Below, in pieces: positions 43,136 to 50,069 of a stretch of 64,000 nt of DNA. The stretch is from Gp6-AA40 sp035492455 (GTDB taxonomy: Bacteria; Acidobacteriota; Vicinamibacteria; Vicinamibacterales; UBA2999): contig DATJJE010000071.1 in assembly GCA_035492455.1 (NCBI GenBank), positions 62,001-126,000 of the forward strand. The letters are read 5' to 3'. The notes below the pieces were generated by a model. That model was not told the DNA's origin. It did not search any database and saw only the letters and a list, made by a program, of their open reading frames with translations. The translations under genes were made by a program, and so were the position numbers. Within the stretch, counting starts at the first letter, position 1, and each line of letters starts with the position of its first letter.

Positions 43136-43582
43136 ATGCGCCGAACGTCCTTTGTCCTCGCGGTTCTTCTTGCTCTCGTTTGCGCCCGGTCCACTCTGCA
43201 GGGACAGGGAACCCCGACGCCGCAGACCGGTCCGAAAGGACTCGACTTCGATACGTTCCGCACGAAGGTTCAGCCGATCTTCCTCGCGACGCGCGGCGAG
43301 CATGCGCGGTGCTACGCGTGCCATTCGCAGGGGACGCCGCTGCGCCTGCAGGAATTGTCGGCCGGCGCGAAGGACTGGAATGAAGAGCAGTCGCAGAAGA
43401 ATTTCCAGGCGATGCAGCGGGTCGTCGTCCCGGGTCAACCGAAACTCAGTCGCTTAGTGCTGATGCCGCTGGCGCATGAAGCAGGCGGTACCGAGTTCCA
43501 TCCAGGCGGCAAGCACTTCAACTCGATGGACGACGCGGAAGTGAAGACGCTGGTCGCGTGGATCACAGACGTCAAGAAGTGA
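43136..43582 (+). CDS. Small exported c-type cytochrome
   Basis: A 148-residue exported protein with a signal peptide (about 1-23) and one heme-binding motif CYACH (59-63). TFRTKVQPIFLATRGEHARCYACHS is characteristic of the planctomycete-type cytochrome group (PSCyt1-like), where the motif occurs near the start of a small domain. Methionine candidates for the axial ligand (QAMQRVV, LVLMPLAHEAGG) follow. It probably carries electrons to a periplasmic oxidase or reductase. ATG 43136 and the promoter suggest a leaderless transcript. A heptamer repeat begins at its stop codon. Confidence 0.85.
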   Translation: MRRTSFVLAVLLALVCARSTLQGQGTPTPQTGPKGLDFDTFRTKVQPIFLATRGEHARCYACHSQGTPLRLQELSAGAKDWNEEQSQKNFQAMQRVVVPGQPKLSRLVLMPLAHEAGGTEFHPGGKHFNSMDDAEVKTLVAWITDVKK

Positions 43583-43610
43583 GAAGTTGGAAGTGAGAAG
43601 TTTGAAGGGT
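43576..43610. repeat. Heptamer repeat at the cytochrome/metallo-hydrolase junction
   Basis: Five 7-base units: GAAGTGA, GAAGTTG, GAAGTGA, GAAGTTT, GAAGGGT. It covers the last codons and stop of the cytochrome gene and the first codons of the metallo-beta-lactamase-fold gene, whose GTG start (43593) lies inside the third unit. The pattern resembles the minus-strand reading of the repeat at 54975-55023. Confidence 0.8.
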
Positions 43611-44606
43611 ACGTTCGCGGCGGCGTCAGTCGCTCTACTGGTTGCCGCGGTAGGGCTGCAGGCGCAGCAAAAGATCGACGGCACTGTTGAGAGTCATCTG
43701 GCTGCTGCAAAGAAGGCTGCTGGCACGCAATTCACCGCGCTGCAGGAGCGCGTCTGCGAATCAGCGATACCGGCTCCACCGAGGACGGGTGGGGCGGGTC
43801 CGGCTGGTGGGGGAGGGCGTCAAGCCGGACCACCGCCCGCTTCTGCGTGGCACGTCGAGCCAGCGAAGGTATTCGACAATCTCTACTTCGTCGGCATGAC
43901 CGACTGGTCGGCGTGGGCACTCACCACGTCACAGGGCATCATCGTCATCGACGCGATCTTCGACTACTCGGTCGAAGATGAAGTCGTGAACGGCCTGAAG
44001 AAGCTGGGACTCAATCCCGCCGATATCAAGTACGTTCTCGTCAGCCATGCACATACCGATCACATCGGCGGCGCGAAGTATCTGCAGGATCACTTCGGCG
44101 CGCGCCTCGTCATGTCCAAAGAGGACTGGGATCTTTCCGATCGCACGATCCCCGAGCGCATCCGACCGAAGCGCGACATTGAAGCGAAGGACGGCGACAC
44201 GTTGACGCTCGGCGACGCGACTATCAAGATGTACATCACGCCCGGACATACGCCTGGCACCGTGTCGAGCATCTACAAGGTGAAGGATCGCGGCGCGACG
44301 CACACGGTCGCGACGTGGGGCGGAACGACGATTCAAGGCGGCAAGCCGGAGACCTATCTCGCCTACATCGCTTCCGCCGATCGGTACAAGGACATTGTCA
44401 AGAAGGCGGGCGCGGACATCGTTCTGTCGAATCACACCGCGTACGACAACACACCTGCCAACATCAAGCAGCTCGCGAGGCGCGGTGCGTCCAATCCGTA
44501 TGTCGTTGGCAACACAGCTGTGCTGCGCTACATCACGACGGCGGAGGAATGCGCGAAAGCCGGCTATCTTGCCACCACCAAGCTTGCGGGGACGAGCAGC
44601 CGCTGA
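43593..44606 (+). CDS. Subclass B3-like metallo-beta-lactamase-fold hydrolase
   Basis: A 337-residue exported protein with the metallo-beta-lactamase fold. VSHAHTDHIGG (about 150-160) is the HxHxDH zinc motif, followed by ITPGHTPGTVS (His) and NHTAYDNTPAN (His), which agree with the zinc ligands of subclass B3 enzymes. A signal peptide (about 4-24) and a Pro/Gly-rich linker precede the domain. Hydrolysis of beta-lactams is possible, but many such proteins have other substrates, and no resistance can be inferred. The start is GTG 43593 (or TTG 43587), within the heptamer repeat. Downstream is the hairpin repeat and then sdhC. Confidence 0.8.
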   Translation: MRSLKGTFAAASVALLVAAVGLQAQQKIDGTVESHLAAAKKAAGTQFTALQERVCESAIPAPPRTGGAGPAGGGGRQAGPPPASAWHVEPAKVFDNLYFVGMTDWSAWALTTSQGIIVIDAIFDYSVEDEVVNGLKKLGLNPADIKYVLVSHAHTDHIGGAKYLQDHFGARLVMSKEDWDLSDRTIPERIRPKRDIEAKDGDTLTLGDATIKMYITPGHTPGTVSSIYKVKDRGATHTVATWGGTTIQGGKPETYLAYIASADRYKDIVKKAGADIVLSNHTAYDNTPANIKQLARRGASNPYVVGNTAVLRYITTAEECAKAGYLATTKLAGTSSR

Positions 44607-44610
44607 GTAA

Positions 44611-44687
44611 GATTTCTGATTGGTGATTTGTGATTAGTGATTGAAGTGCGGGGATCCGCCAAATCACTAATCACCAATCACAAAATC
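44611..44687. repeat. Heptamer repeat with inverted arms before sdhC
   Basis: Left units GATTTCT, GATTGGT, GATTTGT, GATTAGT and then GATTG; after a GC spacer the complementary units AAATCAC, TAATCAC, CAATCAC, AAAATCA follow. GTGATTAGTGATT (44630-44642) pairs perfectly with AATCACTAATCAC (44662-44674). It resembles the repeat at 29357-29413 in sequence and geometry. The position is 19 bases or more before the sdhC start, so it could affect expression. Confidence 0.85.
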
Positions 44688-44706
44688 AAGAATATCTGGA
44701 GGTTGG

Positions 44707-45525
44707 ATGCAAGTCATTCCGGTGACAGATGTATCGCGCGGATTTGGTTCGACCAGCCGCCGCGATACATGGTGGGTCGCACCGCTCGCCGTTTTTCTGG
44801 GTCTCGGGACGTTCGTTGTTTACTCGACGTGGGCGGCGTTTCAGAACGCGCATTACACCTACGGTCCCTACCTGTCGCCGTTTTACGCGCCGGTCCTCTG
44901 GGCGTCGGCTGACAATGCCGGTGGAATGGAACACGCGTGGTTCGGCGCCAAGCCGGCGTGGTTTCCGGCGCTGGTGCCGTTCTCGCCGGCGTTGCTCATC
45001 CTTCCGTTCCCCGGCCTTTTCCGCTTTACCTGCTATTACTACCGCGGCGCCTACTACAAATCCTTCTGGGCTGATCCGCCGTCGTGCGCGGTGGGCGAAC
45101 CCCGCAAGAGCTACTGGGGAGAAAACTCCTTCCCGCTGATCCTGCAGAACGTTCACCGCTACTTCCTCTACATCGCGTGCATCTTCCTCTTTCTGCTCTC
45201 GTATGACGTCTATCTGGCGACGCGATGGCCCGATGGCAGCGGCGGGACGACGTTCGGGATTGGCGTGGGCACGGTCATCCTGGCCCTCAACGTCGTGCTT
45301 CTCAGCTCCTACACGCTCGGCTGCCACGCGATGCGTCACCTGGTCGGCGGTTCGCACGACGAGGTATCGAAGCATGGCGCCTGCGAGATGGCGTACGCGT
45401 GCTCGAGCGCGCTCAACTACAAGCATCAGCTGTTTGCCTGGTTGAGTCTCTTCACCGTCGGGTTCTGCGATCTCTACGTCCGCCTCTGTTCGATGGGGAT
45501 CTGGACCGACTTCAGGATCCTCTGA
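44707..45525 (+). CDS. sdhC: Succinate dehydrogenase membrane subunit
   Basis: A 272-residue polytopic membrane protein that anchors SdhAB and carries heme and quinone sites. Five hydrophobic stretches are visible (about 25-45, 88-108, 145-170, 182-205, 234-258) with His residues in NVHRYFLY and CHAMRHL as likely heme ligands. It is of the single large-subunit type (no separate SdhD) seen in several acidobacterial and actinobacterial complexes. GGAGGTTGG upstream supports ATG 44707. The stop overlaps the sdhA start by one base. Confidence 0.82.
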   Translation: MQVIPVTDVSRGFGSTSRRDTWWVAPLAVFLGLGTFVVYSTWAAFQNAHYTYGPYLSPFYAPVLWASADNAGGMEHAWFGAKPAWFPALVPFSPALLILPFPGLFRFTCYYYRGAYYKSFWADPPSCAVGEPRKSYWGENSFPLILQNVHRYFLYIACIFLFLLSYDVYLATRWPDGSGGTTFGIGVGTVILALNVVLLSSYTLGCHAMRHLVGGSHDEVSKHGACEMAYACSSALNYKHQLFAWLSLFTVGFCDLYVRLCSMGIWTDFRIL

Positions 45526-47342
45526 TGGCAGACACGACTTCGTTTACCTACGACGTCCTGGTGATCGGGGCGGGCGGCGCGGGACTGCGCGCTGCCATCG
45601 AGGCGGCCAACGCCGGCGTGTCGGTCGGTCTCATCTGTAAGTCGCTGCTTGGCAAAGCACACACCGTCATGGCTGAAGGCGGCATGGCCGCGGCAATGGC
45701 GCACAACGACGATCGCGACAGCTGGAAGGTGCATTTCGCCGACACCATGCGCGGCGGACAGTACGTGAACAACTGGCGCATGGCGGAGATTCACGCGAAG
45801 GAAGCGCCGGATCGCGTCCGCGAGCTCGAAGGGTGGGGCGCGGTTTTCGATCGCACACCAGACGGCCGCATCAATCAGCGCAACTTCGGCGGCCACCGGT
45901 ATCCGCGGCTTGCGCACGTTGGCGACCGTACCGGTCTTGAACTGATTCGAACGCTGCAGGATCACGCCATCTACCTCGGCATCACCGTGCATATGGAACA
46001 CACGGTCGTCGATCTGCTGCTCGACGGCGGTCGCGCCGCGGGGGCTGTCGCCTACGACCGGGAACGCGGTCGGTTCCATGTGTTTGCTGCAAAGGCGGTC
46101 GTCCTCGCCACCGGCGGCGCCGGGCGCGCTTACAAAGTCACCAGCAACAGCTGGGAAGGCACGGCCGACGGCCACGCGCTCGCTTATCGCGCTGGCGCCG
46201 AGCTCCAGGACATGGAGTTCATCCAGTTCCATCCAACGGGGATGGTGTGGCCGCCGTCGGTGAAGGGCATCCTCGTCACCGAAGGCGTGCGCGGCGAGGG
46301 CGGCGTGCTGAAGAACAGCGAAGGCCGCCGGTTCATGTTCGACGATATTCCCGACAACTACAAACCTCAGACGGCATCCGATCCCGAAGAAGGCTGGCGC
46401 TACACGCAGGGCGACAAGAACGCCCGCCGCCCGCCGGAGCTGCTGACGCGCGACCACGTCGCCCGCTGCATCAATCGTGAGGTGAAGGCAGGGCGCGGAT
46501 CTCCGCACGGCGGCGTGTATCTGGACATCGCGTGGATCAAGGAGAAGCTGCCGAACTCCGAGGAGCACATCAAGCGGAAGCTCCCGAGCATGTATCACCA
46601 GTTCAAGGAGCTGGCCGACCTCGACATCACGAAGGAGCCGATGGAAGTCGGTCCCACCATGCACTACATCATGGGCGGCATCAGGGTCGATGCCGACTCG
46701 CAGATGACGACCATTCCTGGATTGTTTGCCGCGGGCGAGTGCGCGTCGGGGATCAACGGCGCCAATCGTCTCGGCGGCAACTCGCTGTCGGATCTCATCG
46801 TGTTCGGCAAGCGTGCGGGTGAATACGCGGCGGCGTTTGCGAAGCAGAACGGCGCCGCACGCGTCGACGCCGCGCGGGTCGACAGCGCCATCAAGGACGT
46901 GCTCGCGCCGTTCGAGCGAGCCGGCAAAGGCGAGAACCCCTACAAGGTGCAGCAGGATCTGCAGGACGCCATGCAGAACCTGGTCGGCATCGTCCGCAAC
47001 GAACCGGAAATGCAGGAAGCGCTGGTGAAGATTCAGGCGCTCAAGGAGCGGGCGGCACGGGTCGGCGTCGATGGTCAACGCGAGTACCACTCCGGCTGGC
47101 ATACGGCGATCGATGTTCGCAACCTGCTCGACGTGTCCGAGACCATCGCGCGGTCGGCCATCGAGCGCAAGGAAAGCCGCGGCGGCCACTTCCGGGAGGA
47201 CTACCCGGACAAGGTCGCCGAGTTTGGCACCTTCAACATCACCACGAAGCGCGGCGCCGATGGTCGCGTGCAGCTGTCGCGCCTGCCGATTCCACCGATG
47301 CCCGACGAACTCAAGCAGGTTATCGAGGAGCAAAAGTCGTAA
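45525..47342 (+). CDS. sdhA: Succinate dehydrogenase/fumarate reductase flavoprotein
   Basis: A 605-residue flavoprotein with covalently bound FAD at His46 (KAHTVMAEGG) and the dinucleotide fold VLVIGAGGAGLRAA. MEFIQFHPTG, LVTEGVRGEGG and TMHYIMGGIRVD are typical. Arg and His of the substrate site lie in NRLGGNSLSDLIVFG and GWHTAIDVRN. It oxidises succinate to fumarate (or the reverse). The start is ATG 45525, overlapping the sdhC stop; the frame is open earlier only because it overlaps sdhC. It overlaps sdhB by one base. Confidence 0.95.
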   Translation: MADTTSFTYDVLVIGAGGAGLRAAIEAANAGVSVGLICKSLLGKAHTVMAEGGMAAAMAHNDDRDSWKVHFADTMRGGQYVNNWRMAEIHAKEAPDRVRELEGWGAVFDRTPDGRINQRNFGGHRYPRLAHVGDRTGLELIRTLQDHAIYLGITVHMEHTVVDLLLDGGRAAGAVAYDRERGRFHVFAAKAVVLATGGAGRAYKVTSNSWEGTADGHALAYRAGAELQDMEFIQFHPTGMVWPPSVKGILVTEGVRGEGGVLKNSEGRRFMFDDIPDNYKPQTASDPEEGWRYTQGDKNARRPPELLTRDHVARCINREVKAGRGSPHGGVYLDIAWIKEKLPNSEEHIKRKLPSMYHQFKELADLDITKEPMEVGPTMHYIMGGIRVDADSQMTTIPGLFAAGECASGINGANRLGGNSLSDLIVFGKRAGEYAAAFAKQNGAARVDAARVDSAIKDVLAPFERAGKGENPYKVQQDLQDAMQNLVGIVRNEPEMQEALVKIQALKERAARVGVDGQREYHSGWHTAIDVRNLLDVSETIARSAIERKESRGGHFREDYPDKVAEFGTFNITTKRGADGRVQLSRLPIPPMPDELKQVIEEQKS

Positions 47343-48082
47343 TGGCGCAGGCCACTTTTCGCGTTTGGCGTACGCAGCCCGGTGGTGGCGGCGCCTTCCA
47401 GGATTACCAGACCGAAGTCTCCGAAGGGATGGTGGTGCTCGATGCAGTGCACCGCATTCAGGCGGAGCAGGCACCCGATCTCGCGTGCCGCTGGAACTGC
47501 AAGGCGGGCAAGTGCGGCTCGTGCTCGGCGGAGATCAACGGACGACCGCGGTTGATGTGCATGACGCGGCTGAACTCAATCAATTTGAACGAGCCGGTCA
47601 CCGTCGAGCCGATGCGGACGTTCCCGCCGATCAAGGATCTGGTCACGGACGTGTCGTGGAACTTCAGGGTCAAGAAGACCATCCGGAAAATCACGCCGCG
47701 CACGCCGGACGCGCCCGACGGCACGTATCGCTTCGCGCAGCGTGACGCCGATCGCGTGCAGGAGTTCCGCAAGTGCATCGAGTGCTTTCTGTGCCAGGAC
47801 GTCTGCCACGTGCTGCGCGATCACAAGAAATTCGATGAGTTCATCGGGCCGCGCTTCCTCATTTACAACGCGCAGCTGGAGATGAACCCGATCGATTCAG
47901 CCGATCGGCTGCAGGATCTGAAGGACAAGAACGGTATCGGCTACTGCAACATCACCAAGTGCTGCACGAAAGTCTGCCCGGAACACATCCACATCACGGA
48001 TAACGGCATCATTCCGCTCAAGGAACGGGTCGTCAGCCGCTTCTACGACCCGGTTACTCGGTTGTTGCACATGCTGCGGTAG
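47342..48082 (+). CDS. sdhB: Succinate dehydrogenase iron-sulfur subunit
   Basis: A 246-residue protein with three clusters. The 2Fe-2S is formed by Cys53, 58, 61 and 73 in CRWNCKAGKCGSC to LMC; the C-terminal half has CIECFLCQDVCH and CNITKCCTKVCPEHI, which supply the 4Fe-4S and 3Fe-4S ligands. The sequence ends RLLHMLR, typical of the family. It passes electrons from FAD to the quinone site in SdhC. TAATG joins it to sdhA, making a compact sdhCAB operon. Confidence 0.95.
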   Translation: MAQATFRVWRTQPGGGGAFQDYQTEVSEGMVVLDAVHRIQAEQAPDLACRWNCKAGKCGSCSAEINGRPRLMCMTRLNSINLNEPVTVEPMRTFPPIKDLVTDVSWNFRVKKTIRKITPRTPDAPDGTYRFAQRDADRVQEFRKCIECFLCQDVCHVLRDHKKFDEFIGPRFLIYNAQLEMNPIDSADRLQDLKDKNGIGYCNITKCCTKVCPEHIHITDNGIIPLKERVVSRFYDPVTRLLHMLR

Positions 48083-48094
48083 AGACAGAACGGC

Positions 48095-48243
48095 GCACGA
48101 GGTGCGACGGTGCGACTCGTGCGATAGGTGCGAGGGTGCGTCCGAAGGTGCGAAGTGCAACGGTTCGCACCGGTAGGTCTGTACCCCGGACCTCGCACTT
48201 TCGGACGCACCCTCGCACTCTCGCACGTTCCCACCATCGCACG
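48095..48243. repeat. 7-8-base tandem repeat with long inverted arms after sdhB
   Basis: The 213-base gap between sdhB and the next gene holds a run of GTGCGA-type units (GTGCGAC, GTGCGAC, GTGCGAT, GTGCGAG, GTGCGAA, with one or two bases between) from about 48095 to 48160. An inverted copy follows. The arms 48128-48146 (GTGCGAGGGTGCGTCCGAA) and 48200-48218 are perfect 19-bp complements around a 53-base loop. Pairing continues with mismatches on either side. It may act as transcription stop or mRNA stabiliser for the sdh operon. Confidence 0.8.
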
Positions 48244-48262
48244 CCGTCATCGGTAACAGACG

Positions 48263-48268
48263 TATAAT
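48263..48268 (+). promoter_or_regulatory. Perfect TATAAT -10 box upstream of a secreted protein gene
   Basis: TATAAT at 48263-48268 with a poor -35 region. Transcription would begin near 48275, giving a leader of about 20 bases with AGGAGG at 48285-48290 five bases before GTG 48296. The close fit of box and ribosome-binding site supports use, but the weak -35 suggests an activator or an alternative sigma factor. Confidence 0.45.
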
Positions 48269-48295
48269 CCCGCCCTCATCACGCAGGAGGAGCCG

Positions 48296-49084
48296 GTGAT
48301 TCGCTGGATCGTCCGGTCGGTCGTCGCTCTCGCGCTCGGTGCGCTCGTGGCCGCTGCGGTCGCAGCGCAGACCTCCACCTACTCACCGCCGAAAACGCGC
48401 GATGGGCAGCCCGATCTGCAGGGCATCTGGCAGGTTCTCAATACCGCCGCCTGGGACATCCAGGATCACGGGGCGACGCTTGGCGTGCCTGCCGGTCATG
48501 GCGTGGTCGAAGGCAACGAGATTCCGTACAGACCGGAGGCGCTCGCGAAGAAGAACGAGAACTTCAAGAACCGCGAGACGCTCGACCCAATCAACAAGTG
48601 CTTCCTGCCCGGTGTGCCACGCATCACCTACCTGCCGCATCCGTTTCAAATCGTGCAGCAGCGCGAGCGCGTCACCATCCTGCACGAGTACTCGCGTGTC
48701 ATCCGCTACGTCTATATGAACGGGAATCCGCATCCCCCGGGACCGATCGACTGGTTCATGGGCGACTCCCGCGGACGCTGGGAGGGCAACACGCTGGTCA
48801 TCGACGTGATTCATTTCAACGACGAGACATGGTTCGATCGCGCCGGCAATTTCCACAGCGATGCACTGCACGTGGTCGAACGCTTCACGCCAACCGACCG
48901 CGATCACATGAATTACGAGGTGGCGATCGATGACCCGAAAGTCTTCACGCGGCCGTGGAAAATGAGCATGCCGCTGTATCGTCGTCAGGAAAAGGACGCC
49001 GAGCTCCTCGAATACGATTGCGGCGCCTATCTCCTCAAACAGGAATGGGACAAGCCGAATTCGGCTTTGTTCCGCCAGCGGTGA
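48296..49084 (+). CDS. Exported protein of an acidobacterial family, first copy
   Basis: A 262-residue protein with a signal peptide (about 1-24). The family pattern is DGQPDLQGIWQV near the mature N-terminus, GDSRGRWEGNTLVIDVIHFNDETWFDRAGNFHSDALHVVERFT in the middle, and FTRPWKMSMPL before the end. Such proteins are numerous in Acidobacteriota and other soil bacteria, and I know of no function. AGGAGG supports GTG 48296. It is followed by a paralogue after 7 bases. Confidence 0.8.
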   Translation: MIRWIVRSVVALALGALVAAAVAAQTSTYSPPKTRDGQPDLQGIWQVLNTAAWDIQDHGATLGVPAGHGVVEGNEIPYRPEALAKKNENFKNRETLDPINKCFLPGVPRITYLPHPFQIVQQRERVTILHEYSRVIRYVYMNGNPHPPGPIDWFMGDSRGRWEGNTLVIDVIHFNDETWFDRAGNFHSDALHVVERFTPTDRDHMNYEVAIDDPKVFTRPWKMSMPLYRRQEKDAELLEYDCGAYLLKQEWDKPNSALFRQR

Positions 49085-49091
49085 GGTTGTG

Positions 49092-50069
49092 ATGAAACAA
49101 TGGCTGATCGCGTCCGTCACGGCGCTTGCGGCGGTGCTCTTTGTCCTGCCCGTCACCGGCCGCGTCGTCACCGGCCAGGCGTTCTATAAACCGGATACGC
49201 CGAAGTTCCCGCAGGCGCGCACGTGGGTTGCGCAGAGGGCGAAGCTTCCGCCCTACAAAGCGCCGCGCACGGCGGATGGCGTGCCGGACCTGCAGGGGAA
49301 CTGGAACGGACCGATCGGCGGCGGCAACGACGATCTCGAAGAGCACGACTACATTGACGTGACGACGCCGCCGCAAGAGAGCTACATCTCCGATCCACCG
49401 GACGGCAAAGTACCGTATACGGCCTGGGCGCTGGCGAAACGAAACGAGATTCGCGCCGGCCTGGCGCGTGGATGGCCGGGTGAAACGGGGAAGCGCCTCT
49501 ACGGCGATCCGGCCGCGCTGTGTCTCGTCGGAATGCCGCGCAGCTCCTTTGGTGCGCAGGAAATCATTCAGGCGCGGGGCCAGGTTCTCCTGCTCACCTC
49601 GAACACATATCGCGTCATCCCGACCGATGGCCGTGTGCATTTGAGCTCGAGCGCGAAGACCTTCTTCGGCAACTCGCGCGGCCGCTGGGAAGGGGAGACG
49701 CTCGTGGTCGACGTGACCGGTGTGAACGGCGAGACATGGATCGACAGCGCCGGAAATTTCTATGGGCCGAACACGCACATGATCGAACGGTGGACGCTCG
49801 TCGAGCCGAACACGATCGATTACCAGATCACGCTCGAGGATCCATCGCTCTACACGCGTCCGTGGACAATGACGTATCCGAAGCGGCGGCAGGGGACTGG
49901 GCCCGGCGCTAATCCCGGAGGCACGACGGCCGCGAGCGCCGTGGCGAACGTCAACAACGATCGCTATGCGAAGGAGGTCTGGGAGAACACCTGCATCGAG
50001 GGCAACATCGATAACGTGTTGGAGATCAAGAACCTCGGATTCAAGTGGTTCAACCCGATTATTCCCTAA
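49092..50069 (+). CDS. Exported protein of the same family, second copy
   Basis: A 325-residue paralogue of the preceding gene with a signal peptide (about 1-26), DGVPDLQGNWNGP, GNSRGRWEGETLVVDVTGVNGETWIDSAGNFYGPNTHMIERWT and YTRPWTMTYP. It has an insertion of about 60 residues in the first third and a Gly/Pro-rich stretch after TYPKRRQGT. The C-terminus CIEGNIDNVLEIKNLGFKWF differs from the first copy. ATG 49092 is preferred (GTG 49089 overlaps). The stop overlaps the convergent ABC permease gene by four bases. Confidence 0.8.
   Translation: MKQWLIASVTALAAVLFVLPVTGRVVTGQAFYKPDTPKFPQARTWVAQRAKLPPYKAPRTADGVPDLQGNWNGPIGGGNDDLEEHDYIDVTTPPQESYISDPPDGKVPYTAWALAKRNEIRAGLARGWPGETGKRLYGDPAALCLVGMPRSSFGAQEIIQARGQVLLLTSNTYRVIPTDGRVHLSSSAKTFFGNSRGRWEGETLVVDVTGVNGETWIDSAGNFYGPNTHMIERWTLVEPNTIDYQITLEDPSLYTRPWTMTYPKRRQGTGPGANPGGTTAASAVANVNNDRYAKEVWENTCIEGNIDNVLEIKNLGFKWFNPIIP

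Noticed and set aside
45474..47474. A 666-codon minus-strand open frame opposite sdhA
   Set aside because: Antisense to a strongly conserved flavoprotein gene; no start signal or family resemblance.
48095..48243. GTGCGA repeats considered as a CRISPR array
   Set aside because: Units are 7-8 bases with one or two bases between, and no unique spacers or cas genes exist.
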